DNA of 64,000 nt from Metallumcola ferriviriculae (GCF_035573695.1 NZ_CP121694.1:1774501-1838500), one strand, 5' to 3'; shown: positions 34,771 to 43,031, numbered from the stretch's first letter. Notes: generated by a model from the letters alone, not told the origin. Numbers and translations are program-made.

Positions 34771-36109
34771 CACCAACATGGAGCACTCTGAAAATTTAAT
34801 TGAGGTCAGTCTGCTGAGATTTATCAACCTTTTACGTCTTAGAGGCATTCGTATCAGCTCTGCAGAGACGCTGGATGCTCTTTCCGCGCTTACTCATGTC
34901 GATATCAGGGACCGTGATGAGGTTAAGGCAGGTTTGTCGGGCACTCTGGTCAAAGATGCTGACCAGATGGAAGTTTTTGAACTAGCGTTTAATAATTTTT
35001 TTATACCTCAGTCAGAAAGAAAAGAGCTGACAGAGAAACACCAGCAGCAAGTGGAACAGCAGGCTGAACAAATAGAGAAAGCCCAAACGGACTTGCAATT
35101 TCAAGATGAAGGGTTGGAACTGAACAAAGAAGACAACTTGGCCTACAATGAAATGTCTTCGGAGGAGCAGGCACGATTACAGGAGTTTTTGAAGCAGACG
35201 AGTCAAGGGAAAAAAGTAGATAATAAATTTAAGCCCATTGTGGAATCGTTGGTAAAAGGACATATTGAGAGATGGAAAAACAACAGCGGATTTAAATCAA
35301 TAGAGATAGAAACCAGCGGAGACCAATATTTGGATGCGTTGATGTCTGAACTGATGGAGAAGCACCCACCCGAAGCCAGTTTGATTCACCAGGACATGGG
35401 AAACATTAAAGATGAAGACCTCCCTCAGATGAACCAGGTTATTCGTCGGTTATCTAAAAAATTGGCCACCAAAATTTCCCGACGTTATGAAAGTGCTAAG
35501 CGCTCTCGGCATGTAGATATTCGCAAAACAATTCGGGCAAACCTACGCTATGGCGGTATACCGATTGATTTGAAATATCGCCAGAAAAAAATTAAGAAAC
35601 CGGAATTATTGCTGCTTTGTGATGTGTCCGGATCCATGGCTAGATATTCTACTTTTTCCATACTGTTTATTGCCGGGCTATGGTCGGTGGTTAGAAGGGT
35701 ACAGCTCTTTTTATTTTCTGAGGATTTGGAAAGGGTGGACTTGACTCATACGGCAGAGGGAATGGAAAAATTTGCACAACAGTTGCAGCAGGGGAGTATG
35801 GTTTGGGGGAAAGGAACGAATTTAAATCGTGCTTTGAGCCAGCTGAATAACAAATTTCCTACGGCTGTCGGAGGTAACACTGTGGTAATAATTATTAGTG
35901 ATACCAGGACCTTACAACCAGGCAGCGCTGCCAATAAACTAAAAAAAATTAGCCAGCAGGTCAAAGAGGTAATATGGCTAAATCCGCTGCCCGGCGAACA
36001 ATGGCCAAAAAATAAAACCGTTAGTTTATTCAAGAGGCACAGCCAAATGCATCTTTGCAATACTCTTGCCCAACTAGAAGCAGTATTTAAAAATAAACTT
36101 TTTTCATAA
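34754..36109 (+). CDS. VWA-domain CoxE-like protein
   Basis: A 451-aa partner of the AAA protein. The C-terminal von Willebrand factor A domain starts at LLLCDVSGSMARYS (MIDAS DxSxS, about residue 290), with NTVVIIISDTRT as the later metal-site Asp. The N-terminal half is helical and Gln/Glu-rich. I chose the ATG at 34754 because GGAGG lies about 11 nt before it; the frame is open to 34706. It probably matures an enzyme using the reductase-like protein or another target. Confidence 0.82.
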   Translation: MCASLNTNMEHSENLIEVSLLRFINLLRLRGIRISSAETLDALSALTHVDIRDRDEVKAGLSGTLVKDADQMEVFELAFNNFFIPQSERKELTEKHQQQVEQQAEQIEKAQTDLQFQDEGLELNKEDNLAYNEMSSEEQARLQEFLKQTSQGKKVDNKFKPIVESLVKGHIERWKNNSGFKSIEIETSGDQYLDALMSELMEKHPPEASLIHQDMGNIKDEDLPQMNQVIRRLSKKLATKISRRYESAKRSRHVDIRKTIRANLRYGGIPIDLKYRQKKIKKPELLLLCDVSGSMARYSTFSILFIAGLWSVVRRVQLFLFSEDLERVDLTHTAEGMEKFAQQLQQGSMVWGKGTNLNRALSQLNNKFPTAVGGNTVVIIISDTRTLQPGSAANKLKKISQQVKEVIWLNPLPGEQWPKNKTVSLFKRHSQMHLCNTLAQLEAVFKNKLFS

Positions 36110-36186
36110 CGGGTAGGCGAAGGATACATGACATAATGGCCATGTTCTAGCAGTACCACAGGCAATACTAGCAGCCCCCAATAATA

Positions 36187-36215
36187 TTGACAAGCTTGTG
36201 CTTTTGTTGTAACAT
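36187..36215 (+). promoter_or_regulatory. Promoter of the triple-HTH regulator gene
   Basis: TTGACA, 17 nt, TAACAT, 47 nt before the ATG. Confidence 0.6.
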
Positions 36216-36261
36216 GATACCGTATATACACCCTATGGGTATAATTGGAGGGGTAGGCAGC

Positions 36262-37038
36262 ATGGTTATTCTAGGTGAGAAAATTCGTGAACTACGAGAA
36301 GAACGCGACTATACACTAAGTGACTTGGCTGAACGGGCAGGTTTATCTATTTCTTATTTGAGCGAAATAGAACGAGGGGCTAAGCGACCTTCCTTAAAAA
36401 CTCTTGACAAGATAGCTGCCGCATTGAATGTATCGCGTAATGTTTTGGTGGATATAGGCGGGGAAAAGCTAAAGATTTCTATGGGCGATAAAATTCGTAT
36501 GCTTAGAGAAGAAGATAAGCTCACATTAGGTGATTTGGCGAAGAATGTTGGAATTTCTCCTAGCTATCTGAGCGAAATCGAAAGGGAAAGCGTTCACCCA
36601 TCGGTATCCACTATCAAGTCCATTAGCAGGGCATTAGAAGTTCCTATTACCACCATTATGCACAGCCATGAAAGTACCATTGGGTTAAAACTGCGTGCGA
36701 GCCGAGAAGAGCAGGGAATGACCCAGGCTGATTTAGCGGATAAAGCCGGAGTATCTGCCGGCCTTATCGGTCAGATTGAAAATGGTCGTGTCCAACCGTC
36801 CCTAAAGACGTTGGAAAACGTTGCAGATGTTTTAGGGGTTTCACCCTGTTATTTTGTTTTGGATAACGACAGCATTGAGCAAATGCTGCCGAGTTTTTCG
36901 CCAGAATTGCGAAAAATGTTGGCTGATGATAATGTTCAAGCAGTCCTTAGGTTAATTTGTAATTTAAGTGAGGATGAGTTAAAGTTTATCCTGAACTTTA
37001 TTCAGCTCTTTAAAAAATCAAAAATTACCAACTTTTAG
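36262..37038 (+). CDS. Transcriptional regulator with three XRE-type HTH domains
   Basis: A 258-aa cytoplasmic protein built from three tandem XRE domains: residues about 5-60 (LSDLAERAGLSISYLSEIERG), 70-125 (LGDLAKNVGISPSYLSEIERE) and 135-190 (QADLADKAGVSAGLIGQIENG). A C-terminal helical tail may oligomerise. I chose the ATG behind GGAGGGGTAGG. Three domains in one chain suggest binding to a long or repeated operator. It has its own promoter and terminator; targets unknown. Confidence 0.88.
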   Translation: MVILGEKIRELREERDYTLSDLAERAGLSISYLSEIERGAKRPSLKTLDKIAAALNVSRNVLVDIGGEKLKISMGDKIRMLREEDKLTLGDLAKNVGISPSYLSEIERESVHPSVSTIKSISRALEVPITTIMHSHESTIGLKLRASREEQGMTQADLADKAGVSAGLIGQIENGRVQPSLKTLENVADVLGVSPCYFVLDNDSIEQMLPSFSPELRKMLADDNVQAVLRLICNLSEDELKFILNFIQLFKKSKITNF

Positions 37039-37042
37039 GATC

Positions 37043-37070
37043 AAAGAGGATGGTTGCCGCCATCCTCTTT
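37043..37070 (+). terminator. Terminator after the triple-HTH gene
   Basis: AAAGAGGATGG pairs perfectly with CCATCCTCTTT around TTGCCG. The multi-hairpin repeat starts six bases later. Confidence 0.85.
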
Positions 37071-37075
37071 CAAGA

Positions 37076-37253
37076 TGTATAGGAAATTATGGGTTGTGGA
37101 TAATTTTCTATACATGGGGGTTGTTAAGGGGGCAAGGCCCCCTTATGTTGATTCAGGAGGGTCATAGCGAAGCGACCTAGGGAACCAGGGGTTCCCTGGG
37201 TAAGAACAAAAGCATACCTTAAATGCCGAATGGCATGAAATGCTTTTGTTCTT
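37076..37253. repeat. Multi-hairpin intergenic repeat, copy 1
   Basis: A 178-nt non-coding unit nearly identical to 60603-60782. In order it has a 15-bp hairpin (TGTATAGGAAATTAT) whose loop region holds TGTGGATAA, the perfect DnaA-box 9-mer (37095-37103); AAGGGGGC with GCCCCCTT; GGTC...GACC with inner GC; AGGGAACC with GGTTCCCT; and a 14-bp stem AAGAACAAAAGCAT enclosing a small ATGCC/GGCAT hairpin. It lies between a terminator and the response-regulator gene. It is non-coding in all frames. It could be a MITE-like element, a structured RNA or a protein-binding repeat. Confidence 0.85.
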
Positions 37254-37273
37254 AGCGAGGAGGGTGGATAATT

Positions 37274-37966
37274 ATGGCTGTAAGAATTCTATTTGCAGAT
37301 GATGAAGAGAAGATGCGTAATCTGGTACGAATGTTTTTAGAAAAAGAAGGATATCAAGTTGAAGTGACAACTGATGGTAATCAGGCAGTGCGCCGAGCAG
37401 CAGAAGGCAAATTCAACCTGATAATTTTGGATGTAATGATGCCCGGCCAGGACGGATTGAGCGTATGCCGGGAAATACGTAAATTTTCTTCAGTGCCTAT
37501 TATCATGCTCACTGCTCGCGGCGATGAAATAGACCGAGTGTTGGGATTTGAACTCGGAGCAGATGACTATGTGGTAAAGCCTTTCAGTCCTAGAGAATTG
37601 GTGGCACGAGTAAAGGCCCTACTCCGGCGTGCCGGAACATATAGTAATGATGAGTCAAAAGAAGTCCTGATAGAATTTGACGGACTGTCTATAGATGTGG
37701 GTGCACGCAAGATAATGAGCGGTGACCATGAAATAACACTGACACCCAAGGAATTTGACCTACTTTTATTTTTGGCTGAAAACCCCAGTAAGGTTTTTAC
37801 CCGCGAAAATATTTTGGCGCGAGTTTGGGGTTATGATTATTTTGGTGATTTGCGAACGGTGGATACTCATATTAAGAAGCTGCGGGAAAAACTTAGCCAA
37901 TCCGGAAACAAATTTGTTCACACTGTATGGGGTGTGGGTTATAAATTTGAGGTGAGCAGGGAATGA
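37274..37966 (+). CDS. OmpR/PhoB-type response regulator
   Basis: A 230-aa regulator. The receiver domain (residues 1-118) has the acidic pocket DDEE, the phosphorylation Asp in LIILDVMMPGQDG (about residue 53), and Lys in VVKPFSP. The winged-helix DNA-binding domain (about 130-228) has LTPKEFDLLLFLAENP and WGYDYFGDLRTVDTHIKKLR. It overlaps the kinase gene by four bases, so the pair is a two-component system. Signal unknown. Confidence 0.92.
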   Translation: MAVRILFADDEEKMRNLVRMFLEKEGYQVEVTTDGNQAVRRAAEGKFNLIILDVMMPGQDGLSVCREIRKFSSVPIIMLTARGDEIDRVLGFELGADDYVVKPFSPRELVARVKALLRRAGTYSNDESKEVLIEFDGLSIDVGARKIMSGDHEITLTPKEFDLLLFLAENPSKVFTRENILARVWGYDYFGDLRTVDTHIKKLREKLSQSGNKFVHTVWGVGYKFEVSRE

Positions 37967-39723
37967 ACCTTAGACGCAGTATGGTGGGTAAGATGTGGCT
38001 GGGGACCGTAATATTGGTGATCGTAATTCTATTGCTCTTGGGAGTTCTGCTGACGCATCTGCTGGAAAACTTTTATTATGATCAGAAAGAGGCGGAACTG
38101 GTGCGGCAGGGCTCTTTGCTTGCCCACTCCCTGGCAGAGGGAGACGAAACCACTATGAATAACCTGGATTCCCTTGAAGAGTATCTCAATGCTACTGTGA
38201 TGGTGGTCAACCGTTCCGGTTTAGTGCGGGCCTGTGGCGGCATGATGGGTATGCGTCCTGGTATGCGGATGCAAAGTGGAGAAGTGGACAGGGTTTTAAG
38301 CGGGGAGATTATTACCAACAGAGGGTTTGATCCTCGTTTTGATAGGGCAGTTTTGTCCGCGGCAGTACCCATCGAAAAAGGCGATAAGGTGATCGGTGCA
38401 GCAATGCTCTATACACCTGTAGAGCCGATTAGTGAGACCATTGCGCATATGCGCCGAATAGTCTTGTTAAGCGGTGCAGTAGCAATACTTTTAGTAACTG
38501 TGCTGGGTTTTTTTATGACCAGGAAGTTATCGTTACCGTTGCTTCAGATGAAGGAACAGGCACATCGTATGGCCAGTGGTGACTTTAAGGGTAGAGTACC
38601 GGCGGAAAGTGACGATGAGATTGGTCTATTGGGTAGATCATTTAATTACATGGCAGAGCAGTTAAACAGTTCAGTGATGGCCCTGTCTCAGGAAAAAGAG
38701 AAACTGTCAAACATTGTGACCAGCATGTCTGACGGCGTTGTTACCTTTTCTTCTTCTGGTGAAATTATGTTTCTCAATCAGCAGGCAAAAGCATTGCTGA
38801 AAGCTGCCGGTTTTGCCGGGGAAGAAGAAATAGTTAATTTGTTTTCCCAGTGGATTAAGCAGGTTTTGATTTCCGGAAACCAATTAAATGAAGAAATGCC
38901 GGCCCGAGAAAGTATTTTGGCCGTACGCATATCTCCGTTGTGGGAGGATAAAAGTCCTGCGGGGGTGGTTGTCCTCCTACAGGACGTGACCAAGGAAAGG
39001 GAGCTTGAGAGACTGCGCCGAGAATTTCTGGCCAGCGTTTCCCACGAGCTGCGTACACCACTCACTTACCTTCAGGGATATGCTGAAGCGATGCAGGACG
39101 GACTGGCAGAAAGCCCGGGCGAAAGAGAGCAGATAATTAATATTTTTCTGGAGGAAACTCTTCGCCTCCGCCGCTTGGTAAACGATTTACTTGACCTTAA
39201 CCAACTGGAAAACGGACAGTTGGTAATGAACTTCGGTGTAGTAGATTTAAACATGTTGGTAAAACGGGTAACTGATAAGATGCAGCCCCTCGCTCAAGGA
39301 CATGAAATTAGCTTGGACAAGCAGCTGTATCCTGAAAAAGTTGCTGTTCGGGGAGACTTTGATAGACTTCAGCAGGTGTTGGTAAACTTGTTGGATAATG
39401 CACTCCAGCATACTCCTGCTCATGGCCGTATTGTAGTGTCGGTAGATAAAGTTGAAAGTGGAATAATCAGGGTGAAAGATTCCGGTGCAGGTATTCATGA
39501 AGCTGAGGTCGACCATATTTGGGAACGATTTTATAAAGTTGATAAGGCACGAACCAGAACTCAAGCGGGCACTGGGTTAGGATTGGCAATAGTTAAAAAT
39601 ATTATTAAAGCCCATAGCGGAGAAGTAGCCGTGATTAGTAAACCTGGTATAGGAGCGGAATTCTCTGTTGCCATTCCTTTGAGTGAACCATCTGAAGAGA
39701 AAAAAGCAGTACAGAATGCGTAA
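37963..39723 (+). CDS. Membrane sensor histidine kinase
   Basis: A 586-aa kinase. TM1 (about residues 12-34) and TM2 (about 165-187) flank an extracytoplasmic sensor domain rich in Met and Arg (MMGMRPGMRM). HAMP, PAS-like (about 245-350), HisKA (SVSHELRTPLTYL, phospho-His) and HATPase (N box NLLDNALQH, G boxes DSGAGI and GTGLGLAIV) follow. The architecture matches PhoR/ResE-type kinases. The Met-rich sensor segment could bind a metal ion; that is only suggestive. Confidence 0.92.
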   Translation: MNLRRSMVGKMWLGTVILVIVILLLLGVLLTHLLENFYYDQKEAELVRQGSLLAHSLAEGDETTMNNLDSLEEYLNATVMVVNRSGLVRACGGMMGMRPGMRMQSGEVDRVLSGEIITNRGFDPRFDRAVLSAAVPIEKGDKVIGAAMLYTPVEPISETIAHMRRIVLLSGAVAILLVTVLGFFMTRKLSLPLLQMKEQAHRMASGDFKGRVPAESDDEIGLLGRSFNYMAEQLNSSVMALSQEKEKLSNIVTSMSDGVVTFSSSGEIMFLNQQAKALLKAAGFAGEEEIVNLFSQWIKQVLISGNQLNEEMPARESILAVRISPLWEDKSPAGVVVLLQDVTKERELERLRREFLASVSHELRTPLTYLQGYAEAMQDGLAESPGEREQIINIFLEETLRLRRLVNDLLDLNQLENGQLVMNFGVVDLNMLVKRVTDKMQPLAQGHEISLDKQLYPEKVAVRGDFDRLQQVLVNLLDNALQHTPAHGRIVVSVDKVESGIIRVKDSGAGIHEAEVDHIWERFYKVDKARTRTQAGTGLGLAIVKNIIKAHSGEVAVISKPGIGAEFSVAIPLSEPSEEKKAVQNA

Positions 39724-39749
39724 AACAAAACTTTAAACGGCCATCCCCA

Positions 39750-39778
39750 TTGACAGCGAAAATAAGGAAAAGTATAAT
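39750..39778 (+). promoter_or_regulatory. Strong vegetative promoter of the MerT-like selenoprotein gene
   Basis: TTGACA, 17 nt, TATAAT, both perfect. It is embedded in CATTGACAGCGAAA, which is repeated almost exactly at the promoter 42279-42307. Confidence 0.85.
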
Positions 39779-39810
39779 AAAGCTAGCTTTTGTTGGGGGG
39801 AGCGAGTGGA

Positions 39811-40128
39811 TTGAAAGAAAAATTAGCTAGTATCGGAGCAGTAATCGCAGCATTTTTTTCATGTCTTACCTGACTAGGCCCATTGGTATTTGCGGCGCTC
39901 GGTCTGAGCGGCGTCAGTATGGGAGCTATGGCGGTTTCCTTTAGTAGATATAAAAATGTATTTTTGCTGTTTACAGCAGCCATGTTAGCATTATCATACT
40001 ACCTGGTTTATCATAAATCCAACGGCAGCAGGCTAAATAAGGTGATTTTTTGGTTTTCTGCAACATTGGTAGCAGCCATGTTGATATACACTAACCGTTT
40101 TCTTTTGATGCCGTGGCTATTGTTATAG
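39811..40128 (+). CDS. MerT-like small membrane protein with CxxU motif (selenoprotein)
   Basis: Reading through the TGA at 39871-39873 gives 105 aa. SCLT-U-LGPLVFAALGLSG (Sec at residue 21) aligns with the TCCLGPLVLVALGFSG segment of the mercuric transporter MerT, where the Cys pair in the first membrane helix carries Hg(II). Here Cys18 and Sec21 form CxxU. Three hydrophobic helices follow. TTG start behind GGGGGGAGCGA and a perfect promoter; without read-through only a 20-aa peptide results. A 5-bp hairpin with a G-starting loop lies at SECIS distance. Function (metal or thiol chemistry) is inferred from the family. Confidence 0.75.
39896..39910 (+). promoter_or_regulatory. Candidate bacterial SECIS hairpin in the MerT-like gene
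   Basis: CGCTC pairs with GAGCG around loop GGTCT. The loop starts 28 nt after the UGA and begins with GG, as expected for bacterial SECIS elements. The stem is short, so this is the weakest of the three. Confidence 0.5.
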
Positions 40129-40155
40129 TCCTTTAATTTTGGGGAGGTTTTTATT

Positions 40156-40539
40156 GTGCGAAATTTAAAAAAGAATGTTATTTTATTAACAGTAATTGTC
40201 TTAACATTGTTTACTCTTACGGCATGTACAGCTAATGGCTATCGCAATGTCAGCGCAGAAGAGGCCAAACAATTAATCGATGCGGGTGGAATAACGGTAG
40301 TTGACGTTCGCACGCCGCATGAGTTTAACCAGGGCCATATCAAGAACTCACAGTTGGTGTCAATTGAACAAGTGGCGGAAACAGCTAAACAGTGGCCAAA
40401 AGACACCAAGCTTCTTATGGTATGTGCCTCTGGTTCACGAAGCGGTGCTGCAGCAGAGATGCTGGCGGAGAAGGGATATACTGAAGTTTACAATTTGGCC
40501 GGCGGTGTTTACCAATGGCCATATGGTTTAGTGAACTAA
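40156..40539 (+). CDS. Rhodanese-domain lipoprotein
   Basis: A 127-aa exported protein. A signal peptide ends in the lipobox LTAC (Cys24), so it is probably anchored outside the membrane. The single rhodanese domain has VVDVRTPHEFNQGHI (about residues 50-64) and active-site loop CASGSRSG (Cys about 98). It probably handles sulfane sulfur or thiol redox at the cell surface. GTG start behind GGGGAGG. It follows the MerT-like gene by 27 nt. Confidence 0.85.
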   Translation: MRNLKKNVILLTVIVLTLFTLTACTANGYRNVSAEEAKQLIDAGGITVVDVRTPHEFNQGHIKNSQLVSIEQVAETAKQWPKDTKLLMVCASGSRSGAAAEMLAEKGYTEVYNLAGGVYQWPYGLVN

Positions 40540-40554
40540 CGGGAGGTGAAGCTG

Positions 40555-40755
40555 ATGCCAAATTATGACTTCAAATGCAAAGAGTGTGGAGAACTTTTTA
40601 GTAAGAGGGTACCGATGAATGATAGAGGAAAAGTTATCTGCCCAAAGTGTTCTGGTAAAACGGAGCAGCGTCTTACGGGCTTTGGTCTAGTTAAAGGCGG
40701 CAGCAGTAGTAGCAGTGCAGGAAGTTGCGGTCCAAGCGGCAGCCGTTTTACTTGA
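40555..40755 (+). CDS. FmdB-family zinc-ribbon protein
   Basis: A 66-aa protein: MPNYDFKCKECGELF and CPKCSGKTEQRLTGF form a zinc ribbon (CxxC, CxxC) typical of FmdB-type putative regulators, followed by a Gly/Ser-rich tail. I chose the ATG at 40555 because GGGAGGTGA sits 6 nt before it. It is likely cotranscribed with the rhodanese gene. Confidence 0.8.
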   Translation: MPNYDFKCKECGELFSKRVPMNDRGKVICPKCSGKTEQRLTGFGLVKGGSSSSSAGSCGPSGSRFT

Positions 40756-41001
40756 GGGTAAAAATGAGGGAAGCAGTTTGCTTTCCTGATATGCGCAATA
40801 AATCAATTTTGATGTTTTCAGATATAAAAACATGGGTGTGGTGGCGTAAGCCACCTTGTTTTTTGCATTCGTTTCCAGAATAAACAAGGGTGACTGCTGT
40901 TGACATTTCGGGTCAACTTGTACTATTATTTACTTTGTGAGATGATGTACAATTTGTTGACAGGCTTATTAAGTTTTGCCGAAAAGAGAGGGGAATCCGC
41001 A

Positions 41002-41646
41002 ATGCTTAAATTTTTTAGGAAAAACAACAAAATCATTTTTATAATACTTACACCGTTGCTGGCTGTAGGTTTGGTTTTGTCCTTTACCATCTGGTCTGCA
41101 CCATCCATTACCAATTCCAATGGAAATCACCAGGTGAAACAAGGTGGGCCCCCTGTTCAACAGGATGATGCCTTGGTAGAAGAGCTGACTAATATTCGTC
41201 GTTACGAACAAGCATTGAAAGCTAATCCCGATAACCATACCATGCTGATAGACCTTGGTAACGCCGCCTATGATGTTGGGCTTAAATATTTTGAGACTCA
41301 GCAGGTGGAAAATGGCATTAAATATTTTAATAAAGCGGTGGAGGCGTATCAGAATTCCTTAGAGATTGGCGAAGCCGACCCAAATGTGATGACTGATCTT
41401 GCAACCGCGGCTATGTACAGCGGACAGGATCAGGTTGCTGAAGAATACTTCAAAAAAGCGATTGAAATGGATGATAGTCATATTTATGCAAAGATGAACT
41501 ATGGTGTGTTTTTGGCAAATGTTAAGCAGGACTATGCCAAGGCAGTTGAGCAGTGGCAAAAAGTAGTGGCCGAGAGTACTGACCCTGACTTGAAGAGTAG
41601 GGCGCAAACTCTAATCAGCAATGCCCAAGCAAATAGCGGGCAATAA
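41002..41646 (+). CDS. Membrane-anchored TPR protein
   Basis: A 214-aa protein with an N-terminal membrane helix (about residues 11-33) and an extracytoplasmic domain of tetratricopeptide repeats (NIRRYEQALKANPDN, GIKYFNKAVEAYQNSLEIG, AEEYFKKAIEMDDSH). AGAGGGGA precedes the ATG at 41002; the frame is open upstream but the extension lacks a site. Together with the CcmH-like gene that follows it resembles the CycH/NrfG partners of cytochrome c maturation. A TTGACA...TATTAT promoter may lie at 40900-40929. Confidence 0.8.
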   Translation: MLKFFRKNNKIIFIILTPLLAVGLVLSFTIWSAPSITNSNGNHQVKQGGPPVQQDDALVEELTNIRRYEQALKANPDNHTMLIDLGNAAYDVGLKYFETQQVENGIKYFNKAVEAYQNSLEIGEADPNVMTDLATAAMYSGQDQVAEEYFKKAIEMDDSHIYAKMNYGVFLANVKQDYAKAVEQWQKVVAESTDPDLKSRAQTLISNAQANSGQ

Positions 41647-41656
41647 TCCTGTTCAA

Positions 41657-41687
41657 AATTAAGCCCGCATTAGGGCTTAATTTTTTT
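41657..41687 (+). terminator. Terminator after the TPR gene
   Basis: AATTAAGCCC pairs perfectly with GGGCTTAATT around GCATTA and is followed by TTTTT. Confidence 0.9.
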
Positions 41688-41762
41688 GTGCACGGCAGGG
41701 ATTTAATTATGTATAGCGAAATATAATAATATTAGACGTTAACATAGGAAGGGGTGTGGGGG

Positions 41763-42221
41763 ATGAATAAGTTTACTACTTTGATGCTGATTTTGATGAT
41801 GTCTCTTGGTTTATTGGTGCCAGTTGCTTTTGCAGCAGAGATAGATGCCCAGGCAATGATAAGTTGTTTTATGGCACCTGATTTTTGTGGCAAGACGCTT
41901 TCCGCTTGTGAGGGTGGTATATCTGAGAATATGCGGCAGGAAGTCGCGGCTATGGTGGATTCGGGTAAAACTAAGGACGAAATCATACAGCACTATGTAG
42001 GGATATACGGTATGCAAATACTGTCCGCCCCTCCCAAAGAGGGCTTTTATTTGACCGCTTGGTTTATGCCGGTTATTGGTCTGGCAGCGGGTGTGGCAAT
42101 TATGTTTGGCTATATGCAGCGCACTAAAATCAAAGGTTCCAAACAGAGTAATGCCAACTCACAAGCCGATAACGGTGCCTACGATGAAGAAGTTGAAGAG
42201 GAATTAAAGAAATACATTTAG
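41763..42221 (+). CDS. CcmH/NrfF-like protein (cytochrome c maturation type)
   Basis: A 152-aa protein with signal peptide (about residues 1-23), an extracytoplasmic domain and a C-terminal membrane helix (about 98-117). MRQEVAAMVDSGKTKDEIIQHYVGIYG and SAPPKEGF match the CcmH helical core. The heme/apocytochrome CxxC is altered: Cys occur as SCFMAPDFCGKTLSACE, a CxxxxxxC followed by another Cys, instead of RCxxC. ATG chosen behind AAGGGGTG. The unusual Cys pattern suggests a modified redox role. Confidence 0.7.
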   Translation: MNKFTTLMLILMMSLGLLVPVAFAAEIDAQAMISCFMAPDFCGKTLSACEGGISENMRQEVAAMVDSGKTKDEIIQHYVGIYGMQILSAPPKEGFYLTAWFMPVIGLAAGVAIMFGYMQRTKIKGSKQSNANSQADNGAYDEEVEEELKKYI

Positions 42222-42237
42222 AACTTATTGTTTTCAA

Positions 42238-42268
42238 AAAACCGCAGTTTAACTCTAACTGCGGTTTT
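42238..42268 (+). terminator. Terminator after the CcmH-like gene
   Basis: AAAACCGCAGTT pairs perfectly with AACTGCGGTTTT. Confidence 0.9.
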
Positions 42269-42278
42269 AAAACATCCA

Positions 42279-42307
42279 TTGACAGCGAAATAAAATATAA
42301 GTATAAT
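42279..42307 (+). promoter_or_regulatory. Strong promoter of the small ferredoxin/thioredoxin operon
   Basis: TTGACA, 17 nt, TATAAT, both perfect. CATTGACAGCGAAA and the -10 context AAGTATAATA repeat the promoter at 39750. Confidence 0.85.
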
Positions 42308-42343
42308 AGTAAATAACAAATAGGGTATAGCGGAGGTGAGAGA

Positions 42344-42508
42344 GTGAATCTAGAAGAAAAAATCAAGTCCGTTACTGACCAGCTTAATGATTTAATAAAA
42401 CGCCTTCCGGCTCATTCTCTTAAACCTAGCATGTGGGCTCAGGTTGAGGAGTTAGAAGAAGAACTGCAGCACCTTAAGAAATTGGCAGCCGAAAAGGAGG
42501 ATGGCTAG
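42344..42508 (+). CDS. Small coiled-coil protein, 54 aa
   Basis: GTG start behind CGGAGGTGAGAG. The product is helical and charged (LEEKIKSVTDQLNDLIKRLP, then QVEELEEELQHLKKLAAE), predicting a short coiled coil. The stop TAG shares its G with the next GTG start, so it is coupled to the ferredoxin. Function unknown; an adaptor or subunit of the ferredoxin is possible. Confidence 0.7.
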   Translation: MNLEEKIKSVTDQLNDLIKRLPAHSLKPSMWAQVEELEEELQHLKKLAAEKEDG

Positions 42509-42696
42509 TGCCGGGATCACGCGCAATAATTGATGGGGATAAGTGCCGGCAGGAGGCAGATTGCCCGCCTATGGAAAATTGCCCTGCCAATGCGATAATT
42601 AACGACGAAGGATTTCGTTATGTAGATAACAGCTGCCGCGGTTGTAAAAAATGTGTTATTCTTTGCCCTTATCGGGCTATAATTATGGTGAAATAA
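42508..42696 (+). CDS. Ferredoxin-like 4Fe-4S protein
   Basis: A 62-aa protein with one clear cluster motif, CRGCKKCVILCP (about residues 43-54), and an N-terminal divergent one (CRQEADCPPMENCP) with longer spacing. It starts within the stop of the 54-aa gene and precedes trxA by 29 nt. Probably an electron carrier for thiol redox; the atypical first site may bind a different cluster or none. Confidence 0.8.
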   Translation: MPGSRAIIDGDKCRQEADCPPMENCPANAIINDEGFRYVDNSCRGCKKCVILCPYRAIIMVK

Positions 42697-42725
42697 AGAT
42701 AAATATTTAACTAGGGGGTAAAAAA

Positions 42726-43028
42726 ATGTCTAAAATTAAACAGCTCAACGACAAGAACTTTAACGAAGAAGTGAAGCAGGGGAAGGTTTTAGTTGATTTT
42801 TGGGCACCTTGGTGCGGACCGTGCAAGATGATGGCACCGGTATTGGAAGAGGTTTCCCAAGAGGTGGAACAGGTCACCATTGCCAAAGTAAATGTGGATG
42901 AGAACCCCACAGTTGCGGCCCGTTTTGGTGTGATGAGCATTCCCACATTGGCGCTGCTTGCAGATGGCGAAGAAATTGATAGAATTGTCGGGTTTGTGGA
43001 CAAAGCAACTTTAAAGGCAAAACTCTAA
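42726..43028 (+). CDS. trxA: Thioredoxin
   Basis: A 100-aa thioredoxin fold with active site FWAPWCGPCKMM (about residues 23-34) and cis-Pro in MSIPTLAL. Length and motifs are canonical for a cytoplasmic disulfide reductase. AGGGGG precedes the ATG. Cotranscription with the ferredoxin suggests ferredoxin-linked or general thiol reduction. Confidence 0.93.
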   Translation: MSKIKQLNDKNFNEEVKQGKVLVDFWAPWCGPCKMMAPVLEEVSQEVEQVTIAKVNVDENPTVAARFGVMSIPTLALLADGEEIDRIVGFVDKATLKAKL

Positions 43029-43031
43029 AAG

